A DNA stretch of 64,000 nucleotides from Heliopora coerulea (lineage: Eukaryota; Cnidaria; Anthozoa; Scleralcyonacea; Helioporidae): contig JASJOG010000187.1 in assembly GCA_030142905.1 (NCBI GenBank), positions 186,001 to 250,000 on the forward strand. Reading direction: 5' to 3'. Shown here one piece after another: positions 1 through 12,100 of this stretch. Every line of letters starts with the position of its first letter. Position 1 is the first letter of the stretch. Below the pieces are notes generated by a model that made no database searches, was not told where the DNA came from, and saw only the letters and a program-made list of their open reading frames with translations. Both the position numbers and the translations under genes were made by a program.

Positions 1-252
1 TTGTGGCACAATATTAATTACAAACGTATATCGCCCACCATCTGCTGATAGTGCATATGAATCTGAATTGTGAATCATTGTAGAGAAAATAACATCTGAA
101 AATAAGGAATGCCTTGTACTGGGCGATTTCAATATTAATTAAACTATGTCGAAAATCTAACTCACTCAATGTCATAAGGTCGTTTCGGCGACTTGGCCTT
201 AAGCAATTGGTTACCGAACCTATGAGTACAAATGCACACTATACTAATGGAT
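1..252 (+). pseudogene. LINE fragment, endonuclease region
   Basis: This stretch matches the endonuclease part of the two longer LINE copies (about 6655-6911 and 22129-22391). It encodes pieces of the AP-endonuclease domain, including the conserved GDFNIN segment around 121-140, but in broken frames. Homology stops abruptly near 252, inside a stretch that continues in the other copies, and is replaced by a different tandem repeat. The 5' part lies outside the window. It is a dead fragment of a CR1/L2-type non-LTR retrotransposon. Confidence 0.75.
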
Positions 253-2235
253 ATGGCAATATTTAGAAATTGGAAAATTAAGCAATAAATCTCAATACCC
301 ATAAGTATGGCTAGAATTTTTTGAAGAACAAATATGTGTATCAAACTTTCCAAAATTTTCTAAATTCCTCTTTTCCACCCAAAACACTAAAAACAAATTG
401 ATTTCGTCGATTCGTCGAGTTGCCGTGAAAATTTCTCAAACTCATCAAAAGTTCTTTATCTCGTCAATATAAGACAATTAGTGAAATGAACAGTGAAGCA
501 GTTGTGGCCCAAGTCAGTTGCATTTGTCGAATGTTGGCCATAACTCGCGAATGGTAGCAAAATTATCTATTCAGGTAAGAGAAGAGAATAAAAGCATTAC
601 ATCATTGATTGGGGCGTACTTTTGAAAATATGGCAATGTTTAGAAATAGCAAAATTTATCCTTACACACCTAAAAGCCATAAGTATGGTTAAGACTGGTT
701 GAAAACCAAATAGGTGTACCAAACTTTCCAACAGCTTGTAAATTTGCTCTTTCCCACCCAAACGTAATAAAACAAATCGATTTTCGTGGATTCGACGACT
801 TCCCCTGAAAATTTCTCAAACCCGTCAAAAACGCTTTATCTCGTCAACATACGATGATTAGCGAAAGGAACAGTGAAGCAGTTGTGGCTAAAGTTAGTTA
901 CGTATGTCGAATGTTTGCCATAACTCGCATATTGCTGCAAAATAATCTTTTCGGGTCAGAGAAGAGAATTAAAGCATTAGTTGATTGATTGGAGCAAAAT
1001 TTCTAAAAATATGGCAATGTTTAGAAATAGGAAAATTAAGCCTTATATGCCTAAATCCAGTAAGAATGGTTAGAATTAGTTGAAGACCAAATAGGTGTAC
1101 CAAACATTCAAAATCTTTCAAAATTGCTCCTTTCCACCCAAACATCATAAACAAATCGATTTTCGTTGATTCGACGAGTTGCTGTGGAAATTTCTCAAAC
1201 TCGTGAAAAACACTTTATCTCATCGATATACGAAGATTAGTGAAACAAACAGTGATTGTAAAGTTAGTTACACTTGTCGAATGTTTGCCATAACTTGCAA
1301 ATGGCTGCAAAATAATCTTTTAGGTCAGAGAAGAGAATTATAGCATTAGTTGATTGATTGGAGCAGTACTTCTTAAAATATGGCAATGTTTAGAAATAGG
1401 AAAATTAATCCTTATACGCCTAAAAGCCATAAGTATGGTTAGAATTGGTTGAAGATAAAATAGGTGTACCAAACTTTCCAAAAGCTTCTAAATTCCTCTT
1501 TTTCACCCAAGCATCATAAAAAAAATCGATTTTCGTCAATTCCACAAGTTGTTGTAAAAATTTCTCAAACTCGTCAAAAATTTTTTATCTCGTCAAGATA
1601 AGATGATTCGTGAAACAAACAGTGAAGCAGTTGTGGCTTAAGTTAGCTGCATTTGTCGATTGTTTTCCATAATTTGCAAATCGCTGTAAAATGATCTCTT
1701 CTAGTACGATAAGAGAATAAAAACATTAGTTAATTGATTGGAGCAGTACTTCGTAAAATATAGCAATGATTAGAAATAGGAAAATTAAGCAATAAGGCTT
1801 AATATCCATAAGTATGGTTTGAATTGGTTAAAGACCAATATAGGTGTACCAAACTTTACAAAAGCTTGTAAATTGCTCTTTTCCACCCAAACATAATAAA
1901 ACAAATCGATTTTCGTCGATTCGACGGATTGCTGTAAAAATTTCTCAAACTCGTCAAAACCGCTTTATCTCTTCGACATACGACAAGTAGTGAAACCAAC
2001 AGTGAAGCAGTTGTTGGCAAAGTTAGATACATTTGTCGAATGTTTGTCATAACTTGCAAATGGTTGCAAAAAGATCTTTTCAGGTAAGAGAAGAGAAAAA
2101 GGCATTAGTTGATTAATTGGAGCAGTACTTCGGAAAATACGGCAATGTTTAGAAATAGGAAAATTAAGCCTTATATGGCTAAAAGCCATAAGTATGGTTA
2201 GAATTGGTTGAAGACCAAATAGTTGTACCAACCTT
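253..2235. repeat. Tandem repeat, unit about 378 bp, about 5.3 copies
   Basis: The marker word GGCAATRTTTAGAAAT (or a close variant) recurs near 254, 633, 1013, 1381, 1765 and 2142, giving spacings of about 368-382 bp. Other landmarks keep the same phase: a TTTCTCAAACTCGTCAAAA block, a GTGAAGCAGTTGTGGC block and an ATAAGTATGGTTAGAATTGG block. Copies differ by many substitutions, so the array is old. It is unrelated to the 285-bp satellite that follows. No coding capacity is convincing; the short minus-strand frames here are chance products of the repeat. Confidence 0.85.
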
Positions 2236-4805
2236 TTTAAGAGTAAGATCTTACAACATATTCTTCCCCCGTTAGCCTTGGTGAAACACTCAGTTCTGTG
2301 GCACTAAAGAACTAATTTTCTCCTCACAGAAAAGCACTAACATCGATCCTAAAACATGCATCCTAAACTAACACAGATACGTCTATTACAACCAATGAAT
2401 ACTTCGCTTAAAAATTCTCCTGTTGCTTTACATTCATTTTATCTTCATTTGGCCAACATACCTACATTAAGAACATCACAACAGCATTAATTTTCCAGCT
2501 AAAAGTAACTTAACTATTACGTTAAGAGTTAGACCTTACCCCGTATCCAACCCCCGCTTAGCCTTGGTGAAAAACTTAGTTCTGTGCCGTCTCAGAACTA
2601 AATTTCTCCTTAAAGAAAAGCCCTAACGTCGATACTAAAACATGCATCCTAAACTAACACAACTACATCTATTACAACTTATGAATACTTATCTTAAAAA
2701 GTCTCCTGCTGCTTTACATTCAATTTATCTTTATTTCGCCAACATACCTACATAAAGAACATGACAACAGCATTAATTTTCAGCTATAACGAAATTAACT
2801 GTTACGTTTAGAGAGCAACTTACCCCTCATCCAAACCCCCCTTATCATTCGCTTAGCATCCAAACCTCCGTTTAGTTTCATGGCGCCACACAACTAAATC
2901 TTTGCTCACAGATAAACACTAATATCGATACTAAAACAGCCATAGAACTTATTATTTTCTCACAGAAAAGCAGGAACATCGATACTAAAATATCCATCCT
3001 TAACTAACACAAATACATCTATTACAACCAATGAATACTTATCTTAAAAGTCTCCTGCTACAATAAATTCACTTTATCTTCATTTACTCAACATACCTAC
3101 ATAAAATATTTAACAACAAGTACTTTTCTGCTAAAACTAAATTAACTATTACATTAAGAGTAAGATCTTTCCCGTATCCCACCCTATTTTAGCCTTGGGA
3201 AAACATTTAGTTCTGCAGTGCCACAGAAATAAATATTACATCACGGAAAAGCACAAACATCGATACAAAAACATCTATCCTAAACTAACACAAATATATC
3301 TATTCTAACCAATGAATACGTATCTTAAAAAGTCTCCTCCTGCTTTAAATTCACTTTATCTTCATTTGGAAAACATACCGACTTAAACAACATCACAACA
3401 GCATTAATTTTCTGCTACAACAAAATTAAATATTACTTTAAGAGTAAGATCTTACTCCACATCCTATCACCCCTTGGACTTGGTGAAACACTTAGTTCTG
3501 CTGTGCCATAGAACTTATTCTTTTCTCACGGAAAACCAGGAACATTGATACTAAAACATCCATCTTAAACTAACACAAATACATCTATTACAACCAATGA
3601 ATACTTATCTTAAGAAGGCTGCTGCTGCTTTACATTCACTTTATCTTCATTTAGCCAACAAACCTACATAACGAACATCAAAACAATATTAATTTTCTGC
3701 TATAACTAAATTAACTATTACATTAAGAGTAACATCTTACAGCCTATCCTTGCTCCAAGTAGCCGTGGCCAAACACTTGGTTCTGCGGTACCACAGAACT
3801 AAATATTACATCACTGAAAAGCACTAATATCCATATTAAAACATGCAACCTACACTTACCCAAATACATCTATTACAACCAATGAATACTTATCTTAAAA
3901 AGTGTCCTGCAGCTTTCCATTCACTTTATCTTCATTTGGCGAACATTCCTACATAAAAAACATCACAACAACATTTAATTTCCTGCAATAACTAAATTAA
4001 CTATTATGTTAACAGTAAGATCTTACCCTCTATTACCTATTCGAAACAATTAGTTCTCCGGAATTACAGAACTAAATATTACCTCGAGGAAAAGCACTAA
4101 CATCGATATTAAAACATAAATCCCAAACTAACAAAAAATACCTCTATTACAACCAATGAATACTTATCTTAAAAAGTCTCTTGCTGCTTTGTATTCACTT
4201 TATCTTCGTTTACTCAACATACATACGTAAAAGATTTAACAACATTTACTTTTCTGCTAAAACTAAATTAACTATTACATTAACAGTAAGATCTTACTCC
4301 TATCCTATCCCCGATCAGCTTTGGCGAAACACTTCGTTCTGCTGCACCACAGAACTAAGTATTACCTCAATGAAAAGCACTAACATCGATACTAAAACAT
4401 GCTTCCTAAACTAACGGAAATATATCTATTACAACCAATGAATACTTATCTTAAAATGTCTGTTGCTGCTATGAATTCACTTTATCTTCATTTGGGCAAC
4501 ATACCTATATTAAAATCATCACAACAACATTCGGTTTTCTCCTATAACTAAATTAAATATTACGTTAATGGCAAGATCTTACCCCCTATCTTATCCCCAC
4601 TTAGCCTTGGCGAAACACTTAGTTTTACGGCACCACAGAACTAAATATTTATTCAAGGAAAAGCACTAACATTTGTAATAAAACATGCATCTTAAACTAA
4701 CAGAAATACATCTATTACAACCAATGAATACTTATCTTAAAAAGTCTCTAGCTGCTTTACATTCACTTTATCTTTATTTGATCAACCTACCTACATAAAA
4801 AATAT
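2236..4805. repeat. 285-bp satellite, block 1 (about 9 units)
   Basis: Diverged tandem units of about 285 bp. Each has in order: a palindromic AGTAAGATCTTAC-like word, a TTAGCCTTGG word, a dyad TTAGTTCTG...CAGAACTAA, ACATCGATACTAAAACATGC, ACAAATACATCTATTAC, AATGAATACTTATCTTAAAA and TTTATCTTCATTTGGCCAACATACC. The first unit begins directly after the 378-bp repeat and the last runs into the LINE at about 4806. No genes are supported; frames such as 4181-4414 are repeat sequence. Confidence 0.9.
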
Positions 4806-5447
4806 CACAAGTTAAGTCAATTGAAAGTCTGAAGTCAAGTCAAGTCTCAAGTCAAAATCTAAAAAAAAAGTCTCAAGTGTACGGAAAAAAGATTCAAGTC
4901 AAGTGTCAAGTGAGCACCAAAATCATTTAAAACAAGTCCCGAGACAAGTCCGAACTGTTTCACAGCATGTCTCTAGTCAGACCTAGGTGAAACTCGAGTT
5001 GAAAAGGTAGATATAAAACGACGGCCTTAAGAATGACGTTTCGTTTGGTGGTTACTGTTTTCCTGATTTTTCTCATTTTGAGGATGGAATTTATGACAAA
5101 ACCTGGAAAAAGCCGATACATTTTATACCTAAGTGAGTAGATTATTAGTCCTGTTGATGTGCAACCAAAAAGACTACTAGAACACTCTGGATTTGTCGTT
5201 TCCTGCATCCCTACCTTCGAAATTTCAGCAAACGGTTGGCTTGCAAATTGCAGTATAATAAGTGCTATTCCAGTTGACTGCCCTTATCATAAACCTAATT
5301 GGAGTCTATTGTTCTCCGTTGTTGGAATGAAGTATAGTAATGGACGTGCAGTAAAGCGATATCCGACCCACTTTCGCAAATAAGTGGTCCCGGAGGAGAA
5401 TACAATGTTATGCAAATTGTTCCTGTGTATGTAATCTCATTTTAAAT

Positions 5448-5477
5448 TGCGGTGACATCGAAAAAAATCCTGGTCTT
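5448..5477 (+). other. 2A-like motif in LINE copy 1
   Basis: The plus strand encodes CGDIEKNPGL, close to the 2A ribosome-skipping consensus (D-x-E-x-N-P-G-P), followed by a Pro/Thr-rich linker. A second, decayed version (CGYIDTNPCP) lies at 5956-5985, part of the internal duplication. The final Pro is Leu here, so this copy is probably inactive. 2A-like sequences are known at the N-termini of some CR1/L2-like non-LTR elements. Confidence 0.6.
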
Positions 5478-6369
5478 CCTGCACCCAAACCAACAACAGA
5501 TGAAAATAATTCTATTTCCAACTCGGTGCAAACATTGTGTCCTACTTGCAAAATAATTTGTCAACCCTATTGCTTGGACTCTTTTCCGATTTATGCAATT
5601 GCTCGTGGCATGCCAAGTGGCTTTCCTTTCCATGCGATCGGCTCATTCACACCGTATCATCTCATACTGGAATACTAGAGTACTAGAACACTCTGGATTT
5701 GTCCTTTCTTGCATCCCTATTGTCGGAAGTTCAGCAAACGGTTGGCCTGCAATTTGCATTATAATAAGTGCTATTCCAGTTGACTGCCCTTATCATGAAC
5801 CTAATTGGAGTCTATTGTTCTCTGTTGTTGGAATTAAGTGTAGTAATGGACGTGCAGTAATCCGATATACGACCCACTTTCGCAAATTAAAGTGGTCCCG
5901 AAACAGAATACAATAATACGCAAATTCTTCCTGCGTATTTAATCTTATTTTAAATTGCGGTTACATCGATACAAATCCTTGTCCTCTTGCACCCGAACAG
6001 ACAACAAATGAAAATAATTCTATTCCCAACTCGGTTGAAACATTGTGTCCTACTAGCAATCAAAATGTCAACCCTATTGCTGGACTCTTTTCTGATTCAT
6101 GCAAATACTGGTGGCGTGACAAATATCTTTCCTTTCCACGAGATTGGCTCGTTAAACTCGGTATCATCTCATACTGTGTTGGTTTCCCCTAAATGTCAGT
6201 TATACCAAAATGAATACGAATTTGATGTAACTACAGACCAATCATTGCAAGCAACAGTTCATAGAATGTCATCCAATTGTGAAGTTTTTACACTTACTAA
6301 TATCCCACAGGGTGATGACTATTTTGGAGGCTTTAACCTCCCAAAAAAACGGAAAGTCCCATTATTGGC

Positions 6370-7060
6370 CACCTAAATATTCGCAGTATCAAAGCTGGAA
6401 CAAAATTTGATGAACTTAAAGCTATCCTTCTTCAAAGACCAACAGTACACATAATGTCGTTTTCTGAAGCATGGTTGGACGATTCTTGCACGGACGATAT
6501 GTTAGCTAACCCAAACTATTCGCTTGTGCGTTGTGATTGTTGCTCGAATATTCGTAGAGGAGGGATTATTACGTACATTCATGAAGAAATACTGTACTCG
6601 CCCCAGTTTGATTTGACAACTCAAACTGTGGAGTCTACTTTGTATTGAAATCAAATTGCTCTTTGTTGCCCAAATATTAATAAAAAACGTATATCGCCCA
6701 CTATCTGCTGATAGTGCATATGAATCTCAATTGGGACTCATTGTGGAGAAAATAACATCTGAAAATTAGGAATGCTTTGTACTGGGCGATTTCAATATTA
6801 ATTTACTATGTCGGAAATCTAACTCACTCAGTGTCATAAAGTCGTTTCGGCGACTTGGCCTTGAGCAGTTGGTTACCGAACCTCTACGTACAGATGCACA
6901 CTATACTAATGGATCATTTAGCATTACGTTTACGTTAATAGATCATATCTATATATTGTCCAAACGAAATGTCACAGCAGTCTTCTTTCCAACTCTCTCA
7001 CTGAGTGAACACTATCCAGTGTTGGTCGTAAGACGATATAATGTTGGGATAAAAGCTAAT
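6370..7060 (+). pseudogene. LINE AP-endonuclease domain, copy 1
   Basis: Broken frames encode an APE-type endonuclease as used by non-LTR retrotransposons to nick target DNA. Visible pieces are a KFDELKAIL start region, SFSEAWLDDSC (the catalytic E region), GDFNIN near 6786 and SLSEHYPVLV near 7000, where the usual SDHYP motif has an E for D. Frames change several times, so no active enzyme is possible. It leads directly into the linker and RT pieces. Confidence 0.7.
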
Positions 7061-7131
7061 GAGGCAAGTAGGAACACCATACAATACCAATCCCTTACTA
7101 GATTAGATGAAACGAAATTCAGTAAGGATCT

Positions 7132-8360
7132 ATGCACACCCCCTGGTCTATCATTGAGGCGTTTGATGATCCTAGGGACGCGCTCGCCTTGTGGTATGCC
7201 AAGTTTGACAATATTGTGGATCGTCATGCTCCTTTATGGTCGAAAGGTGTTAAATCACTCCAGTTACCTCCTTGGATGTCAACAGATATTTTATCTATCA
7301 TCAGGGAAAGAGACATACATAAAACCAAAGCAACGAACAGTTTTATTCCTTGGGAATCCAACAAAGCCTTCAGAAATAAGTGTACTTCCGACATTAAGAT
7401 GGCTAAAAGGAGCTATTTCGCACAACAGGTATTGTCCAGCAAAAATCATTCCAAGAAACTGTGGAAAGTATTAAATCAAGCGACTAATCGTAATTCCAAG
7501 AATGGAATTCCAACCTATTTGCATGATGATAATGATATATTACTTACAGATCCTACAGAGATTGCCAACGCATTTAACTCTTATTTTTCCAACGTAGTGG
7601 GAACCATTAACAAGGGTGTAGTCCATAATGATCCCGACTTCGATACACTTCAACAGTTTGTTGCCGACCATCTTCCTCCAGGGTGTAAATTTACCATACC
7701 ACCAATGAGCGAGGACTATCTTCGAAAGGAGATTCAGGAGTTATCTTGCGCTAAAGCTAAAGGCGTTGATTCCTTGAATGTGCGTCTCCTTCAAATTGGT
7801 CGTTACGAATTGGTCAAAACCCTTTTGTATATTTACAACTTAGGATAAAGTCTGGTGTCTTCCCTCGTCAATGGAATACAAGTAAAATTACCCCTATTTT
7901 CAAAAAGGGTTGAAGACAAGACAAAGATAATTATCCTTCAATCCCTGTCTTATCTGATCTATCAAAGATTCTGGAACGCCATTGTGGTCAAACCTTTTAA
8001 ACTTTCTTTTAGAGTACCATCTTGTTTACGAATATCAATTTAAATCAAGACCATTACATTTTTGTAAATCACTATAGCTTAAACTTACGGATACATGACT
8101 TAATACTACGGATAAGGGAGATCTAATTGGCTTATTACTTGTCATTTCCCGAAAAACCTTTGATCTTGTGAACCACCAACTACTTATCAAAAAACTCTCC
8201 ACCTATGGGGTGGGAGATTTTGCTCTAAAATGGTTCACGTCATATCTCACAGAAAGAAGACAGATAGTCACAATTGGACGATCGCTTTCTGATACTGTTC
8301 CTGTTCAGAATGGTGAACCAAAAGGTTCATCATAAGGCCCACTTCTGTTAATTTTATTTA
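7132..8360 (+). pseudogene. LINE linker and partial reverse transcriptase, copy 1
   Basis: The frame 7132-7848 (238 codons) holds the linker between endonuclease and RT, with LPPWMSTDILSIIRERD and a block ending AKGVDSLNVRLLQIGRYEL that opens the RT fingers. After a frameshift near 7850 the RT continues to a decayed version of the GVPEGSPLGP motif near 8310-8340 and stops. The YADD catalytic box and everything after it are missing. Homologue: 22580-23835. Confidence 0.7.
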
Positions 8361-8386
8361 TACAACTAAAATAACTACTACGTTAA

Positions 8387-9124
8387 CCCTATTACACAAG
8401 GGGGGACTTTTTGTCCCCCCCCCCACCTAAACTTTGTTTCATAAAATTTGAACCGCTTGTCAAGTTCGGCTGAAATTTTGTGACTTTTAATATTTCTTTA
8501 TTGCGGTTATTTTACTATTAAGAAGTTTTAAAAATTTTTGCGTTTTCTGGGGGTAATTCTACTATTGTCGCCAGGGGGTGAAAAATCACTTTTTGCAGTT
8601 TTACAATCTTTGGTTTTATTTTCGTCTGATTAGGTTTTTTGGACAATAATGCTGGATATTTTTTGCCTGCCAATTACATCTTAGATCTAAGACAAATTTA
8701 AATGTACAAGTGACAGGACTTCGAACAACCAGCAGCACTTGAAGCTCCAAGTGATCGAAAAAGATGCTTTTAATGCATCGAACAGTTGAAGGGAAAGCCT
8801 CTTTACAAGAAACAAAAGAACAAACTTGGCAAATCTAAGCATTGTTGTCCATCCTGTCAAAGAACAGTATGGACAAAGCATGCGAGCTACGTATGTAATG
8901 AATGCATTGAAAAATTCCACATATAAACTTGAGTCAACACCCAGCAAAGAAATTTGAAAAAAATTTTTTGTAGATATTTTGATGTTTTTTGACTAGTAAT
9001 ATACATTTCTAGCATATCTTAAAGTTTCATGCATCTCCCATTTCCCATTCTCGAAATAATTAGGGGGCCAAAAAAGCCCCCACATGTGAAATAAGGGCAT
9101 ACCCATATCCAATGTTAAATAGGG
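8387..9124 (+). mobile_element. piggyBac-type element, internally deleted, in TTAA
   Basis: The 738-bp element lies between TTAA at 8383-8386 and TTAA at 9125-9128. It begins CCCTATTACACAAGG and ends TTAAATAGGG, the piggyBac-style CCCT...AGGG ends. Removing it with one TTAA gives an ordinary satellite junction (CGTTAAGAGTAAG), so this is a clean insertion into a satellite unit. Each end carries a G-run hairpin: GGGGGGAC/GTCCCCCC near 8400 and GGGGGC/GCCCCC near 9064-9081. The only coding part is the transposase C-terminal cysteine domain. Confidence 0.8.
8690..8926 (+). pseudogene. piggyBac transposase C-terminal cysteine-rich domain
   Basis: Plus-strand codons encode KRCF, a stop, CIEQLKGKPLYKK, then CCPSCQRTVWTKH and YVCNECIEKFH before the terminal stop. 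The paired cysteines (C-x2-C repeated) and closing FH match the RING/PHD-like zinc domain at the end of piggyBac transposases. One stop replaces a residue in the first pair. The catalytic DDD core is absent, so this is a relic. The piece at 61640-61935 is a close relative. Confidence 0.65.
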
Positions 9125-9128
9125 TTAA

Positions 9129-12100
9129 GAGTAAGATCTTAGCCCGCATCCTACAGCATCTTAGCCTTGGCAAAACACATAATTCTGCGGCATCATCAAA
9201 CTAAATTTTTTTTCAAAGAAAAGCACAAACATCGATACTAAAACATGCACCCTAAACTAACACAAATACATCTATCACAACAAATGAATACTTATCTTAA
9301 AAAGTTTCCTGCTGCTTTACATCCACTTTATCTTCATTAGGCCGCCATACCTACGTAAAAAACAGAACGACATTAATTTTCTGCTTTAACTAAATAAACA
9401 ATAACGCAAAGAGTAAGATCTTACCCCGTATCCTAACCCCACTTCGCCTTGGCCAAACACTTTGTTCTACGGCGCCACAGAACCAAATCTTTCACCACGG
9501 AAAAGCACTAACATCGATACTAAAACATGCATCCTAAATTAATACAATTACATTTACTACAGCCAATGAATATTTACCTTAAAAAGTCCCATCTTGCTTT
9601 ACATTCACTTTATCTTCATTTGGCAAACATACCTACATAAAAAACAATACAACAACATTTAGTTTTCTGCTATAACTAAATTATCTATTACATTAAGAGT
9701 AAGATCTTAACCCCTATCCTACCCCCACTTAGCCTTTGCAAAACACTTAGATCTGTGGCACCACAGAATTAAATATTACCAGAGGGAAAAACACTAACAT
9801 CGATACTAAAACATGCATCCTCAACTAACACAAATACATGTACTACAACAAATGAATACTTATCTTAAAAAGTCTCTTACTGCTTTACATTCACTTTATC
9901 TTCATTTTTCCAACATACCTACATAAAAAACATCAGAATAACATTGAGTTTTACACTATAACTAAATTAACTATTACATTAAGAGTAAGATCTTACACTC
10001 TATCCTACCCTTGCTTAGCCTTGGCGAAACACTTAGTTCGGCGGAACCATAGAGCTAAATATTACCTCAAGGAAAAGCTCTAGCATCGATACTAAAACAT
10101 GCATCGTAAACTAACACAAATACATTTATTATAATCAATGAATACTTATAAAAAGATTCTTGCTGCTTTACCATCTCTTTATATTCTTTTGGCAAGCATA
10201 CCAACATAAAGAACATCACAACAACATTTAGTTTTCTTCTATAACTAAATTAACTATGACGTCAAGAGAAAGATCTTATCCCCCTCACTACCTATGCTTA
10301 GCCTTGGCAAAACACTTACCTTTGCAGCACCATAGTACTAAATATAACGTCAACAAAAAGCACTAACATCAATAGTAAAACATGCATCCCAAGCTAATAC
10401 AATTACATTTATCACAACCAATAAATAATTATCTTAAAAAGCCCCTTGCGGCATTTCCATCACTCTATCTTTATTTGGCCAACATACCTACATAAAGAAC
10501 AATACAACATTTAGTTTTGTGGTACAACTAAATTAACTAATACGTTTAGAGAATGAACTTACCCGCTCTCCTACCCCAGCTTGGCCTTGTCAACACACTT
10601 AATTCTGCAGCACCATAGAACTAAATATTACATCAAGGAAATCCACTAACATCGATACTAAAACATGCATCCTAAACTAACACAAATACATCTATTACAA
10701 CCAATGAATACTTAACTTCAAAAGTTTCTTCCTGCTTTACTTTCTCTTTATCTTCATTTGGGCAACATACCTACATGAAAAACATCACAACAACAATTAC
10801 TTTTCTGCTATAACTAAATTAACTATTATGTTAATAGTAAGATCTTAACTCCTATCCTACCCCCTATTAGCCTTGGCAAAACCTGCAGTTGTGCTGTATC
10901 ACAGAACTAAATATTACCTCAAGGAAGAACACTAACATCAATACTAAAGCATGCATCCTAAACTAATACAATTACATTTACTACAACCAATGAATATTTA
11001 CCTTAAAAAGTCCCATTCTGCTTTACATTCACTTTATCTTCATTTGGCAAACATACCTACAAAAAAAAAATAATACAACAATATTTAGTTTTCTACTATA
11101 CCTAAATTATCTATTACATTAGGAGTAAGATCTTAACCCTGTCCTACCCCAATTATCCTTTGCAAAACACTTAGTTCTGTGGCACCACAAAACAAATTTT
11201 ACCTTAAAGGAAAGCCCTCATATCCATACTAAATCATGGATCCTTAACTAACACAAATACATCTATTAAGACCAATGACTACTTGTCTTAAAAGGTCACT
11301 TCCTGCTTTACATTCACTTTATCTTCATTTGGACAAACATGCCTACATAAAAAACATCAGAACTACATTAATTTTCTGCTATAACTAAATGAACTATTCC
11401 GTTAAGTTTCAGATCTTACCACCTACCCCACTCCCTAGTAGCATTGGCATAACACCTGGTTCTGCAGTACCACAGAACAAAATATTACGTTTCCAAAAAG
11501 CATTATCATTGAAATTAAAACATGCATCTTAAACCAACGCAAATACACCTATTACAACTAATAAATACTCATCTTGAGAAGTCCTATGCTGTTTTCCATT
11601 CACTTTATCTTCATTTGGCCAACATACCTACATAAAAACCATCAGAATAACATTAATTTTCTTCTAAAACAAAATTAACTATTACCTTGAGGTAAGATCT
11701 TTCCCGTATCCTACAACTGCTTAGCCTTGGCGAAAGACTTAGTTCTGTGGTGCCAAAGAACTAAATCTTTCTTCACGGAAAACTACTAACAACAATACTA
11801 AAACATGCATCCTAAACTAACACAAGCACATCAATTACAGCAAATGAATACTTATCTTAAAAGCCTCCTGTTCATTTACATTCACTTTAACTTTATTTTG
11901 CCATAATACCTACCTTAAGAACATCACAACAACATTCATATTTAGCTATAACCAAATTAAATATTACATTAAGAGAACGACCATACAACCTTCATACCCC
12001 TGCATAGCCTTCCCGAAAAACTTAGTTCTGCGCACCTCAGAACTAAATCTTTCCTCACAGAAAAGCCCTAACATCCATACTAAAAAATGCATCCTAAACT

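Larger units (their letters stand above)
4806..8382 (+). mobile_element. CR1/L2-like LINE, copy 1 (internal fragment in satellite)
   Basis: Non-LTR retrotransposon remnant, related throughout to 20161-23835. In order it holds an AAGTCAAGTC-rich lead-in (4806-4940), a region duplicated about 508 bp apart (near 5160 and 5670), 2A-like motifs, a PHD-like cysteine finger (around 6045-6115), an AP-endonuclease domain (about 6370-7030), a linker and the first half of a reverse transcriptase (about 7740-8340). It has no 3' UTR or tail: it stops in the RT near 8360, where satellite sequence resumes. Many frameshifts and stops show it is dead. Confidence 0.8.

Noticed and set aside
4181..4414. 77-codon plus-strand frame
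   Set aside because: It is satellite sequence read in one phase; neighbouring units do not keep it.
6869..7474. 201-codon frame as an intact endonuclease
   Set aside because: It changes from the endonuclease phase to a meaningless frame after about residue 90; the homologous linker is in another frame (7132-7848).
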